64,000 nt of DNA from Hydrangea macrophylla (GCA_033977485.1 CM066989.1:32403095-32467094), one strand, 5' to 3'; numbered from the stretch's first letter, positions 32,850-43,979 are shown. Notes: generated by a model not told the origin, from the sequence alone. Program-made: numbers and translations.

Positions 32850-34969
32850 TATAACACCCGCATGCGTGTTATTGCATTTCATTATATTGTCATACATGAT
32901 AAGGTGATGTGTTGTGCATTTTGGCACATGTTTGAGTGAGTTTAGACCCATGAGTCAATTTGGGTATCTGTGTTAGAGAACCCTCTGAGATTGTGGTGAT
33001 TGAGGATTTGTTGTTGTGACGTCTCTCCGAGTATGAGACGGTCACTGTGGAATACTATAAATGTTTATCTGGAATTAAATGTTTACCTTTGTATTTCTAT
33101 ATCTGTATTTATTTCTGGTTTAGAACTTATATCTGTTGTTAGTTTTAGCATCCTGGTGAGGACGAATCGACACGCTATTAATTTGGTAGGCTAATTAGCA
33201 ACTTCGGAAACGTCATGTAGAAATTCTTGTTTTAGCAACCAAACGGAACCTAGTTAGAAACTTTTATAATTTTGGAGGTTTCACTTGTAAAGCTATGAAT
33301 TAGCTGTGTAGAAAGTTTCAGAGACTGTTTAGGAGTTTTGAAAACTTGTGGGGAGGTAAACACAATTTTGGAAAATGTTGCCTATATATAGAAAGTGATG
33401 ACTTTCATAATTTTTACAACTCTTAACCTAAAACTCAAAAGGAGGCTACAAGGGGGATTTGGGAGCTTAGAGCTTTGCGACGCCAAACGACGACCTTCTG
33501 CCCGTTTATTTTCTTCAAGATTTCATATTTAAGATCCTTGAGGTAAGGGCTTTGTTTTGATACCCACTAGGGCCTGTTTGGCTAAGTTTTCCGAAATGCT
33601 ATTTTCTAGAATTTTTCATAAAAGTTAATATTTGAAATTCTTATCGATAGGAACTGTACTAGACGGACTTCTACACGTTCTTTGTACACGGGGTTTCTTT
33701 AGATTGAACTTTAAGAACGTAAATCAGAGGTGAGTGATTCAACTTTGTATTATAGAATGATTGCTTGGCGTGTATTCATGTTATGTTTGATAGCATGTAT
33801 AAATTCATAGAGATATATTGTGTAGTTTATATTCGTCAATTATATTGATAAGTTGGCCCAATAACATGGTGAAATGTCTTAATTATCGAGAGTACAGTGA
33901 TATGTATTTGAGCATGTTGAGTTGCTTATTTGGGTCAGAAGGAGCACGTGGTCACTAAGCCAATTTGTGGAGCCGTTATAGGCATTAAGATTGTACGATT
34001 GAAGAGAAGAATCGTGGGTCTTACCCTTTCGCGTGGACTTATTGGCGAGGAGTCGCGGACTGGGAGTATGGAATGTGCACGTGAGTCTCCCGCGACTAGT
34101 ATGAAATGTAGAGATGTGAATGCGAGCATGTTTATCATTAATGTGCATTTGTTGTTTTATTCAATAAGCATTAGTTTAAACATATCGAATATGTGTGGTT
34201 ATTCAAATAACCATTTCAGGTGTTAATGCTGGCGAGGAATCACAGAAGTTAGTACGTGGGTTCGGGAGTCACTTAGAAGGTGACTCAATTTGTTGATCTC
34301 GTTGTATTTGTAATAGACTTGTTGTAATAAGAATTGCTATGACTTTTAACTTTATTTAACTTATAATCGTAGAACGAGTTCATAATGTTGTAATAGATTG
34401 TAATCACTTGTAATTATGTTTTAGTAATGTTTTAATCTAGTGAGGATCACTTTAGAATGAGCTTGGTGTATGCGTTTAATCTCCGTTTGAATTTGAAAAG
34501 CTTTTGAACTTAGAAAATCTGCAGAATGTGTGATGCTGCCATAAACCAGTCCACTGGTTGAGAAAACAGTCGACTGGAGCCTCTTTTTCAGCAATTCACT
34601 GCTTCTTTTCATAGAGGATCAGTCGACTGGGTCCCCGACACAGTCGACTGGATCGTGGTTTCAATTAAGATATTTTTTTTATCCAGGCTGGACTTGTCGA
34701 CCGGACTGTACCAGTCGACTGAATATTTGAAGCCCCAGTCGACTGGACCTAGAAAACAGTCGATTGGATTATGTTTTAAAAATGCTGGACCAATATCAGT
34801 TGACTGGACATGAGTCTCAGTCGACTGGACTGCTAGTTTTCAAATGTTTTGTTTTGTTTTCTGCTGCGTGTGTTCTTCAAACTAATTTTTGGGAACATTA
34901 GTGAATTGGTTTAGCCTCGGTGGCGTGTCACGGGCATCGGTTCCGCTATTGTGGGACCGGGCTGTGACA
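32850..34969 (+). repeat. gypsy-2 3' LTR (2120 bp)
   Basis: It begins TATAACACCC after the purine tract AAGGGGGAGAG (about 32836-32846) and ends GGGCTGTGACA. It matches the gypsy-1 LTR over its first 1.1 kb but contains about 1 kb more (about 33972-34952) between GTGGAGCCG and GTGGGACCGGG, which the gypsy-1 LTRs lack. That extra part carries the CAGTCGACTGG array. Confidence 0.85.
34546..34832. repeat. Array of CAGTCGACTGG palindromes in the gypsy-2 LTR
   Basis: About ten copies of CCAGTCGACTGG or one-base variants (GTCCACTGG, GTCGATTGG, GTTGACTGG, GTCGACCGG) occur in 290 bp at irregular 5-60 bp spacing. The core CAGTCGACTG is a perfect palindrome. Confidence 0.9.
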
Positions 34970-35098
34970 TATTTTTTCTAACACCATCTTAAGACTATTA
35001 GAACTTTTTTCTTTTTCATGTACATATTAAAAAAATAATACATTACATTTTTTTCTATCAAATCCAACGCATGTGCCTTGCACGGGCCGTCTTCCTAG
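34970..35098 (+). mobile_element. Helitron 3' end, copy 1
   Basis: It ends in CTAG followed by T (35095-35099), preceded by a short GC hairpin (GTGCCTTGCAC, about 35073-35083), as Helitron 3' ends are. It matches 36936-37062 along its length. The 5' part is cut by the gypsy-2 LTR end at 34969. Confidence 0.6.
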
Positions 35099-36935
35099 TT
35101 ATTTTATTATATACAAGAGGCTAAAATAGAATATTCTTTAGATGCCAAATTAATTTGACCTTAATGGTCATTTTGGGTTTTTAATTTAATTATTTGATAA
35201 TTTTATATCAAATCTATCTATTCAAGTTACTATTGAATGGTTCTTGAGGCTTATTTGACTAGGTTTGTTTAAATCTTAAGACATCTTTTAAGAAACCTTT
35301 AAATAACCAAACAAGCCTTAAGTTACTATTGGCATATTACCTCAATCTACATCAAGATACTATCCCATACTAACTTAAGGCTTGTTTGGTAAGATTTGTC
35401 TGAGCCTTAATTCACTTTTCAAGAAGTCTTTGAATTACCAAACAAGTCTTAAGTAACGTTTGTAAATTAAGGGTTTGGCAAAGCTTGTTTGAGCCGTAAG
35501 GCGTCTTTCAATGAATCTTTGAATTACCAAACAAGCCTTAAGTTAATTTTGTAAATTATCATTTTTTACATATATATATATATACATATTATAATTTATT
35601 ATAATAATTTATGTATTTAAAGTGTGTGCAATTGTAAATTGAATTAATAAACTACTATTTTATTAAATTGAATTATATACATATTATAATTTATTATTAT
35701 TATTTATGTATTTAAAGTGTGTACAATTATATTTGAATTAACAAACTGTTATTTCATTAAATTGAATTACCAAATTATCCATTTGTATTTTGTAATTGCC
35801 CTTGTGTGTGTATACATATGCTATTTCATTATATAAAATTACAATTTTGCCCATTGTAAAATTTTGTTAAAGTTTAAAGTGTGTACAATTATAAAATAAA
35901 TTACTAAATTGCCTTTTTGCCTTTTATAAATTACCTTTTTGTATCTATGTATATATGTATGCTATAATTTATTATTATTGTTTATGTATTTAAAGTGTGC
36001 ACAATAATAAGTTGAATTACCAAATTACCCTTTTGCCTATCATAATTAATTACACTTTTGTATATATTATCTATACGTTAAAGAAAATAGCCTAAAAGTT
36101 TAAACTGTGTACAATTATAAATTGAATAACTAAATTATTCTTATGCCTGTTGCAAATTTCTCTTTTGTTAAATTGAATTATTAAATTACCCTTTTTTTTT
36201 CTTTTGTAAACTATCATTTTTGTATACACTAGAGGAGTGCCATTCACTATGTGAGTGCAAGAGAAAGAAAGTGGGGGTGGGTAGTTGAGTGAAATTATTT
36301 AAAATTTTTTTTTTTGAAATGACATTTTAATACTTTGTGAAATTACTTTCATTAGGAAATTGTGTAGATTTTATTGGAATATAATTATTGGTGTGAGAAA
36401 AACTTTTTTGGCACCCCTTCCATTCTCTTTCTATATATATATATATATATATATTAGTGTAGATATTTGTGTACACACACACACACACACACACATATAA
36501 TCTCCGTGTTATGTTATGTGTTAACGAAAAGAGCCATAAAATTCAAAGTGTGTACACTTATAAATTAATTATATTTTTATCTTGTGTATAGCTCCCTTCT
36601 GTAAAAGTTTAGAGTGCATACAATTATTGAATATGAACATTATTCAAATAACTCAACTCTTTTATCGACGAAGCATGTTCAATACATTTAGGGTTTAATG
36701 TTTGATTTAATTTGTTTTTCAAATCATAAATCTATGAAATGTATCTGCAATAAATGCAACTAATTTTATTTCTCTACTTCGACTGAAGATTTTTGTCCTA
36801 CGAATTTCGAACACAATTTCTAACTGGTCAAAGAAAAAGCAAGTAAATGTTAGTCTATAAAATTCTTCACTTTAAAAGCAAGTAAATGTTAGTCTAGGTT
36901 TAACGTCAGTTAATATAGATGTTCTTCAAACATAT
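35099..36935. other. AT-rich repeat region, probably Helitron-type filler
   Basis: No gene. Three units of about 80 bp share AAGGCTTGTTTGG and ACCAAACAAGCCTTAAG in inverted arrangement (about 35251-35330, 35375-35457, 35467-35545). Five or more degenerate copies of a unit with AAAGTGTGTACAATTATAAATTGAATTACCAAATTACCC words span 35610-36200. (TA)n lies at 36431-36455 and (AC)n at 36472-36495. Confidence 0.5.
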
Positions 36936-37062
36936 TTTTTTTCTAACACCATGTTAACAATTAATAGATTTATTTATCTTTCGTATGCACATTAACAAAA
37001 AATATATGTTAAATTTTTTCAATCAAATTCAACGGCGTGCCTTGAACGGGCCATCCTCCTAG
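36936..37062 (+). mobile_element. Helitron 3' end, copy 2
   Basis: It ends CTAG then T (37059-37063), with GCGTGCCTTGAACGGGCC just before. It is homologous to copy 1 from the phrase ACATATTTTTT...CTAACACCAT onward. The start of this Helitron is not clear; it could lie just after 35098, which is speculative. Confidence 0.55.
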
Positions 37063-37309
37063 TATTTATACAAAGTTATATGCATGCACATATTAATTCA
37101 TATGCATATTAGGGCGTGTTTGATAAGTCAATTAATAGGCACTTATTCTTTTTCAATGTGTTTCATAGTGCACAAGGATTCACCACTTAATTGAAAAAGT
37201 AGTTGCAAAACAAAAAAAAATTTTAAGCAAAAATGAAGTCACTAATTTTTTTTTTTACATAATGCGGTCAGTGTTTTGGCCTTTAAAAGTTTTTTTTTAT
37301 TGACCATTA

Positions 37310-38115
37310 TACCTGCCTTAATTACAAAATATGCTCTTGAAGTTTAGTTCATATAGCTTCAATTGTGTCAATTTGGTCCGTGAAGTTTTTAAAGAGAAGC
37401 AGTATGGTCCAACTGTCCCATTCTACTAGAAAATTTGACGGAATTCACCCACTACTACTCACAATTACACTAATAAGCAGGTGTAAGATTGGTGGTATTC
37501 TATTTTTGCTCCTAAAAAGTGTGACATGCATAGCATGAGTAAATTCAGTCAACTTTTCTCAAAGAGTTTGACATTTGGACCAAATCCATTATAGGGTCAA
37601 ATGGATTTTGGTATTATGTACATGTAGCAAAATTTCACTTTGGGTTCTACATTTTTTATTGCAACACTTTGGGCCCTCAATTTACAAATTTGCTTCAATC
37701 AACAACAATCGTTAACGGTATTAAAAAAATAAAACAGAATGGACAACATGAAGTTTCAATTTGGGCCATGTACTTATAACGAAGTTTCATTTTGGGCCTT
37801 GTACTTGTAGCGAAGTTTCACTATAAATCCATGGCCCAAATTGAAACTTCATGTGGTTCATCATGTTTTATTTTTTTAACGCCGTTAACGATTGTCCATG
37901 ATTAAATATGCTTGTAAATTGAGTGCTCAAAGTATTGCAATCGAAAATGTAAGGCCCAAAGTAAAACTTCGCTATAAGTACAGGGTACCAAAGTGTTTTT
38001 TAACCTTGATTATTCTATTTAAAACCTTAAGAACTAAATTAACACAATTGAAACTACATAGATTAAAACGAAATGCGAACCAAACTTCAAGAATATATTT
38101 TGTATTTAACCCATT
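37310..38115. mobile_element. Composite foldback element, about 0.8 kb
   Basis: The inner arms are 37626-37775 and 37827-37985 (GGCCCAAATTGAAACTTCATG pairs with CATGAAGTTTCAATTTGGGCC, and AACGCCGTTAACGATTG with CAATCGTTAACGGTATT). The outer arms, about 37313-37400 and 38030-38115, pair through TACAAAATAT(G/A)(C/T)TCTTGAAGTTT. The whole stretch can fold on itself. Ends and target duplication are not sharply defined. Confidence 0.65.
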
Positions 38116-38248
38116 ATGCCCTTATAATTTCACCATCAAATGACTGCCTTTGGGATTTCCATAAATGGAGACAAACGGGCTAACAATTGATTTCTTAGCA
38201 GCAGTTAGCGCAAACACATTATGGTGGTAATGCGAATGATAACAAGAG

Positions 38249-39058
38249 AATTAGGGATTAGGCCTATCAATGGAATTGATTTTGGCTCGATTTTGATTCG
38301 GATGCAGCACTTTTTGATAGATTTGAGCTTTTTTTTAGATCTAGATCCATATCCGTATCCAATTCCGTTTAGAATGTTAGATTGACGGATCGGATATGGT
38401 TTTATGGTATCCGGATCCGAATAACAATAAACTATGAAAAAAAATTATGCATACAATATACTAGATAAGATTACTATTACATATAAAATTGAACAATATA
38501 CATAGTATACACTAGACTATACATGTTTTATATCAGTGGTATATTATTTTGATTTAAAAAGAGGATTTTTCTACATAATCAAGTGATGGGTTAATTAAAC
38601 GTTGATTGATTTTTGTGTATATATAGAGAAAAATAATAAAAACAATAATTTTTATGGTAACATTAGAATACATATAAGCGACAATTCTCTAAAGAGGGCG
38701 CCCTCTCTTTATTAAAGAGAGGGTTTCTGTTTTGGCCGTCGGATTGTGATTTCATTAAGAGCAATGTTGTCATTTTGCAGTTTTTAAACACGATCTGACG
38801 GCCAAAACAGAGGCCCTCTCTTTAATAAAGAGAGAGCGCCCTCTTTAGAGTCTGACTGTACATATAAGTAGCTAAGTTATTGTTTTATATCCGACTAACG
38901 GATCCAAATATCCAGATCCGATCAAGTCTGAATATAGATTAAATAAGGCAGATCCGACGGATAAATGAATCGGAAATAGATAGTAAAATTATTAACAGAT
39001 CTGGATTTAATTTTTATGGATCTGGTCCAAATCTAATCCGTTTACAGGCCAATTAGGG
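38249..39058. mobile_element. hAT-like non-autonomous element (38257-39050), 8-bp TSD AATTAGGG
   Basis: Identical 8-bp sequences AATTAGGG (38249-38256 and 39051-39058) flank a segment with short inverted ends (AGGCCTATCAATGG against the complement of CCGTTTACAGGCC). Words such as GGATCGGATATGG and CCAGATCCGATC recur inside. An 8-bp duplication is the hAT size. It has no coding capacity and contains a nested MULE-MITE. Confidence 0.7.
38670..38868. mobile_element. 181-bp MULE-type MITE, copy 1 (38679-38859), TSD ACATATAAG
   Basis: A 9-bp duplication ACATATAAG (38670-38678 and 38860-38868) surrounds a 181-bp foldback. The left TIR CTCTAAAGAGGGCGCCCTCT pairs with AGAGCGCCCTCTTTAGAG on the right, and GGCCGTC(G)GAT words pair further in. 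A 9-bp duplication points to Mutator-like transposition. Confidence 0.85.
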
Positions 39059-39834
39059 ACAACTTAACTGCTAGTCTGCGGAGATAATGATGGTAGGGGC
39101 AGAAACAAAATTGAACCACAACATGGCTGTGGACCTGGCCGGTGATTGTGAGGGTGTGGGTATTGATAGATTGGTACCGGTGTTGATGGCCAAAAGTTTT
39201 CTTTTTTTTTTTTTTTTTAATATTTCAAATGACTCCAAATACACGTGGTAGACTGATAGTGGAACCACCATCAAAATAGTGAAGGCAACATTACAGAATG
39301 AGAGTGGTGTACTGCAATTTCAGACATTCTTGTAGTGCCGCTTTTGTAATTACCGTGAACATTAATGGCTTTGATTAGCACTACTTATAAGAGTTCGTTT
39401 GATAAAATTGAAGATTTTATGCGACTAAATTTACAATACTGAAAAATAGTATTTCATATATTGAAGTAGATTGCATTCATCGATTATTTTCAGTGGATTT
39501 TTTTGCTACTTTTTTTAATTAAGTGGTGTATTAACAAACACAATGAATTAAGTGTTGAAAATTTTCATTTTTAATACTTAATTGGGTTATCTAACACACC
39601 CTATAGTTTGAGAAATTCTATATGCACTTACTTCATTACTCTGTACACCCACATATTGCATTTATATATATACCTTTTTGTACAACTACTTGATGCATCA
39701 TGTGAGTATAGAGAGTAAAATACGTAGGCAGAGGGTGAAGAGAGAATTTCCCAAATAAATTTTGTACAACACGGAGACATTTACAATCTTACTTAAAATT
39801 CATATTAAATTCAATTTGGTAAAAGTCTTTGGAA
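39059..39834. other. No recognised gene
   Basis: A poly-T lies at about 39200-39218. The rest is AT-rich with no domain or clear repeat ends. Confidence 0.4.
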
Positions 39835-40290
39835 ACCTCATTCAATCATGGACTCAAACCCATACAAATTCAAATTTAAATCCAAATTGAAATATCACTA
39901 TTCACACTCAAATTTTAATGGGAATTTGAGTAAGAGTCTGACAGTCTTTTTAACTATGGGTGATGCTAATGCCAAAGCACAATGTGCTAATGCCAAAGCA
40001 CAATGTGTCACTAAAAGCTTTAGTGACACATATCTAAGTGTCACTAAAGCTTTTAGTGACACTTTGTGCTTTGGCATTAGCACATTGTGCTTTGGCATTA
40101 GCACTAGCCTTAACTATTTATACTTGAATTATGTTATGGGTTTGAGTAAAATAGAGATGTTTTTACTCAAATATTATACTTAATAAAGAGAAAGTTATAC
40201 TATTCTAAAACATTTGAAAGCCTCAGATCAAATGAAATTTTATTTTAATTTGAGTAAAATCTTGAGTAAGAGTTAGAATGGCCTTAGGAA
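39835..40290. mobile_element. Probable MITE around a long hairpin (boundaries uncertain)
   Basis: The outer parts contain TTTGAGTAA / ACTCAAAT words in both orientations, and the ends (CCTCATTCAATC at about 39836 and GAATGGCCTTAGG at about 40276) are weakly inverted. The centre is the perfect hairpin described separately. No target duplication could be fixed. Confidence 0.4.
39960..40104. repeat. Near-perfect hairpin, 67-bp arms with 21-nt tandem units
   Basis: Each arm has two copies of a 21-nt unit starting GCTAATGCCAAAGCACAA, followed by the self-complementary GTCACTAAAAGCTTTAGTGAC (also 21 nt). The arms pair with only a few mismatches across a loop of about 10 nt (ATATCTAAG). A transcript from either strand would form a long double-stranded stem. 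Confidence 0.9.
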
Positions 40291-41526
40291 AAGTTTGTTT
40301 CGGCGGAGCACTATTCAGCTGTTGACAAAAGGCACTTTATAAGTTTATACGACGTTTATTATTTGGGCTCGAATCCCGTTTTCCTTTCTCTCCCCCCGAA
40401 CACTGGTACTTATGTCATTATATGAGACCATTAAATTAACTGATAAATCGATTAAAAAATATTAATACTTAAATTCACATGGCCTCCTCAAGAAGCGAGA
40501 CTACTTATAGCATCCACAGTGGTATAGCAAAACTTAGGATAAATTTAATTAAAATTGTGGTACCAATTTTCGGAGTTTCGCAATGGTGTAGCTAACCATA
40601 CGATACTCACTTAGCCTTTTGGTGGCCAAAAGGTCAAGCTTTGGTCGTTTGCTCGTGCCACAATTAAAATTAGTCGTACCACAAACTTGAATTCCACTCT
40701 TCTATGTGGTAGGGTTTAGACCACTATGGCATCAAAAACTAAAGTTTATCTTAAGTTGTGTTAGAGTTGACACCAGTCTAGAATGCTCTTACTTTCTCTA
40801 CGTTGGAAATATGCAACACTAAACAAAATTGAGTAATGTTATGCTTCTTAAATTTTGAATCTCAAGTACGTGTGGTAATGTGAGACCGCCTTCAATAACG
40901 ATAGACGAATTCAATATCCTCCAATCAAAATCCAATAAACCCACTGTCACATGTATTTAAAAAACATTTAAAATTCAAAATTTTTAAAACATAGGATTAC
41001 TCAACAAAACCAGCCTGCATTGTACAGGTCGATACATTTTCTCTCTCACCCATTGGTGATCTTCTTCTCCACTTCCAAACCAACTCGTATCTACACAAAT
41101 TAATATGCTCTTCATGGTTTCTGACTCTTGTGTCCTTGATTCACGAGAAATTATTCTATACTACTGGATCATATGTTACGTGGTGGTCTCGACTAGTAAT
41201 AGATTAACGTGTGGTCCAGTGTAAATTTTTTGTCTTTTAAAAGACTGACAATTTTGCCACATAACAGTCCATTACTAAGGCTTAGTTTGGCCCCTATTTT
41301 GGTGGTTCTCTTTTTTTAAAGCACAACTTCATGTTAATTTATTTGGTAATTAGTTTATGAGCTTTGCAAAAATTGAACTTAAGGCTTTTTTTTGGGAGGG
41401 GGGCGGGGCCGGGGCGGCTTTTAAAATCTCTAGAACAGAGCTTTTAAAAGCTCAAGGCTACTTTTTAATTTCATAATTTTTTTTTGAAGTACTATATCAC
41501 TTATAAAAAATGATCAAACAAATTAA
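40291..41526. other. No recognised gene
   Basis: A phrase GGGCTCGAATCCCG at about 40368 resembles a tRNA B box, but no tRNA fold or A box accompanies it. A G/C-rich run GGGGGGCGGGGCCGGGGCGG is at about 41398-41417. The open frames are short. Confidence 0.4.
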
Positions 41527-41782
41527 TACTCCCTCCGTCCCATTTTGAGAGTCCATCTTTGGGAACTCAACTTATTAAGGGGACAAAAAGAATCTACATC
41601 TACTTTCCACAATTGCCCCTAATCATTACAACAACTTTTTTAGTTTTGTCTTGGTGTAGATTTCAAGGAGGGATAATTTTGGAAAGTAAGTAAAAATTGT
41701 ACATCAATTTCAGGAAAGTGGACACTATTTTGGAACATCCCAAAATGGAATAATGGACTCTCAAAATGGGACGGAGGGAGTA
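41527..41782. mobile_element. Stowaway MITE (41529-41780), TSD TA
   Basis: The classic inverted ends CTCCCTCCGTCCC and GGGACGGAGGGAG are flanked by TA on both sides (41527-41528, 41781-41782). The length is 252 bp. Stowaway MITEs are moved by Tc1/mariner-type transposases and are typical of plant gene neighbourhoods. Confidence 0.92.
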
Positions 41783-42041
41783 ATAAATTTCATAAGTTAC
41801 TCTTAAAAAGCCACGAGAGAATCAATCTGAGCCTAAACAGAACCACTCTGTGACAATAGTGCCGGACTGTACAATAACTTCTCTTCCTGTTTTCTACAAT
41901 AACTTGATTCGCAACTCCAAATATGCTTTTTCTACACTTCCATACCCTTTTTTTTTGCTTTTGACTTCTTCAACCCACCTGCTAGTACATCCCACTAATC
42001 CCAAAAAGAGAAACAGAAAAAGAGAGAAGCTAATTTCTTGC

Positions 42042-42049
42042 TATAAATA
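42042..42049 (+). promoter_or_regulatory. TATA box of the BAP31-like gene
   Basis: TATAAATA lies in a GCTATAAATAGCC context about 490 bp upstream of the ATG. A poly-T/TAG acceptor-like end at about 42512-42530, nine bases before the ATG, suggests an intron in the 5' leader. Confidence 0.5.
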
Positions 42050-42539
42050 GCCAAATCTACAGATCTGTGGTCTTGAATTCTCAAAATGCTGCTTAAACCC
42101 TTGATTGAATTAAGTGGATATTCACTTCATACTTTCTTTTTTTCATTTTAGGATTAGATTGAAACGAGAAAAGTCAAAGGTTTCGAACACTTTCTGTAAG
42201 GTGGGGTTTTCAAGATTTTTTTTCTTTTTTAGCAAAGATTTTGAGATGTAATTTCAGGGTAACATAGTGACAACAAGTGTGTTTCTGCAGAAAAGCTTCT
42301 GTTTCTTCATTCATGCATGGTTCAATTTTCTACTTCTATGGTTTTTGACCCTCATGCTCTAAAGAAACAACCAGGAATTCTGAAGTGGGTTTTCCTTTTT
42401 CCCTACAAAAATTGATTTACCAAACAATTTTGTGAAGTGGGTCTTCAATTTTCCCATGTGAAGTTAACTCCCAAGTCCCCTCTTAGGTAAGATTAGATTT
42501 TTTGAAAGGTGTGTTTTTTTTTTTTTTTTAGTGGTAAAT

Positions 42540-43979
42540 ATGCTTCAGTTGTTGTTTTTGGTGCTTTTGGCATTGCTTCTAATGGAGAAAATTGGGCCTT
42601 TGAGAGAGGTGGTGATGAAGGGTTTGGATCAAGTGAAGCCAGCTACTGTTAAAACTATTGCTGTTACTATGTCTGTGATCTTCTTATCAAACTTTTATAA
42701 CATTCTCAAAATTCAGAACAAGGGTGCTAAGCTTGGTTCAATGACACCCATGGATCAAGTTCTCTGGAGGACCCACCTGCTAGAGGCTTCTCTAATGGGT
42801 ATGAAATATGAATCTTTGGCCTTTTGGTACTACTTTAGTCTTCTTACTTATCCTTAATTGGCGTACAAATATTAGATGACTTCTCATTCTGTGGATTGTT
42901 TGGTTTGTGTTTTGTAATACAGATAAGAGAAGTTTTGTATATATCGACTAGTGGTTAAATTACGGTAGCTGATCATTGTAATTGAGATAGTATCTAAATC
43001 TTAGTCAGATTCGAGTAGAAATTCCGATACATTTGTATATTTCTCTGCTTAAATTGATATGCTGATTTTGAATTTACTCAATTCTCAAAATGATGCTTTG
43101 TTGAGTTGATTCAAAATTTTCAGTAACGGAAGCGGAGATGAAAAATTGATCTTGAACCCCGCTGATGTCTTTGATAATTTTTGTTTATTAGTTTGTGCAA
43201 AGTGCAATAAAAATGAAGTAAATGACATTACCTGTAAACTTGAGTCAAATGGAAATCATTGTTCCTTACCCACAAGCTAGTTTTAAAAAATGAAGCCTAC
43301 CTTAAATGAAGGAAATGCTATATGATGAAGGTCTTGACTTGCATTTAATGCACTAGTTTTTTGTGTTACTATTATATGCTTGTGTGTTCTGAATGTATAT
43401 CGTGTAGAAAGATTGAGTTTGGGATTTGCTTCTGTAAGCTCACAACAGGGGAAAATGAATATCCGGTAACCTAAGACTGTGTTTGGAATGACATCTGCGG
43501 AATGTATTCACGCCAATTGTGTTTACTCTATCCTCTTCCTTTTGAAGTATGTGTACTATGACAAAAAGTTAGTTCTGTGCCAAACGGAGCACAAGTGTGT
43601 CAAGCTTTGGACTCCAATTAATGATGATTATGTCAAGCTTCGAAGCTTAGTCCTTTAACTTTATCTTGCAGGATTTTCGCTATTTCTCTTATTCTTAATA
43701 GCGCGTAGGCACCATTATCTTAAAAAATTGTTCGGGTTGAGAGGTACTATTGGAGCTTCCAAGAAGGAAGAGAAATCTACCGAGGAAACAAAGCGGTTCC
43801 AGACAGAAATCTCTAATTTAACTGAAAATCTGAAGAAGCTCAGGTTGGAGTCTAAAGAGAAGGATAAAAGGGTTGAAACTGCCAAAGGTCATGTCAATTT
43901 ACTCCAGAAACAATCTGCAGATCTGCTTCTGGAATATGATCGTTTATTAGAAGACAACCACAAAATCTTCAGGCACTAG
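42540..43979 (+). CDS. BAP31-like ER membrane protein gene, two exons, partly degenerate
   Basis: Exon 1 is 42540-42798 and exon 2 is 43672-43979, joined by a GT..AG intron (GTATGA donor, TTGCAG acceptor, phase 1) that completes a Gly codon in ASLMGFSLF. The product would be 188 residues, against about 220 in plant relatives. BAP31 family proteins are three-pass ER membrane proteins with a cytosolic coiled coil, acting in protein sorting and quality control. Family words are clear: GPLRE, PATVKT, KIQNKGAKLG, MDQVLWRTHLLEASLMG, HHYLKKL, LTENLKKL and QKQSADLLLEYDRLLEDN. Oddities: the first membrane segment is shortened, codons are missing before PATVKT and in the coiled coil, and a 2-bp CA duplication at about 43960 shifts the end so it reads HKIFRH and stops. 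It may be a decaying paralogue. Confidence 0.75.

Larger units (their letters stand above)
30713..34969 (+). mobile_element. Ty3/gypsy chromovirus gypsy-2, 5'-truncated
   Basis: It is a close relative of gypsy-1 with the same order, starting in the last part of RT ([12 protein letters not shown]) and running through RNase H, integrase, chromodomain and a 3' LTR (32850-34969). Gag, protease and most of RT are absent, cut at the exact end of a gypsy-3-family LTR. Stops and a frameshift near 32030 make it inactive. Confidence 0.85.

Noticed and set aside
39848..40183. 111-codon frame through the 21-nt-unit hairpin
   Set aside because: The repeated residues come from the inverted and tandem units; there is no gene context.
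40360..40385. tRNA B-box-like phrase (GGGCTCGAATCCCG), possible SINE
   Set aside because: No A box, no tRNA fold, no A-rich tail and no flanking duplication found.
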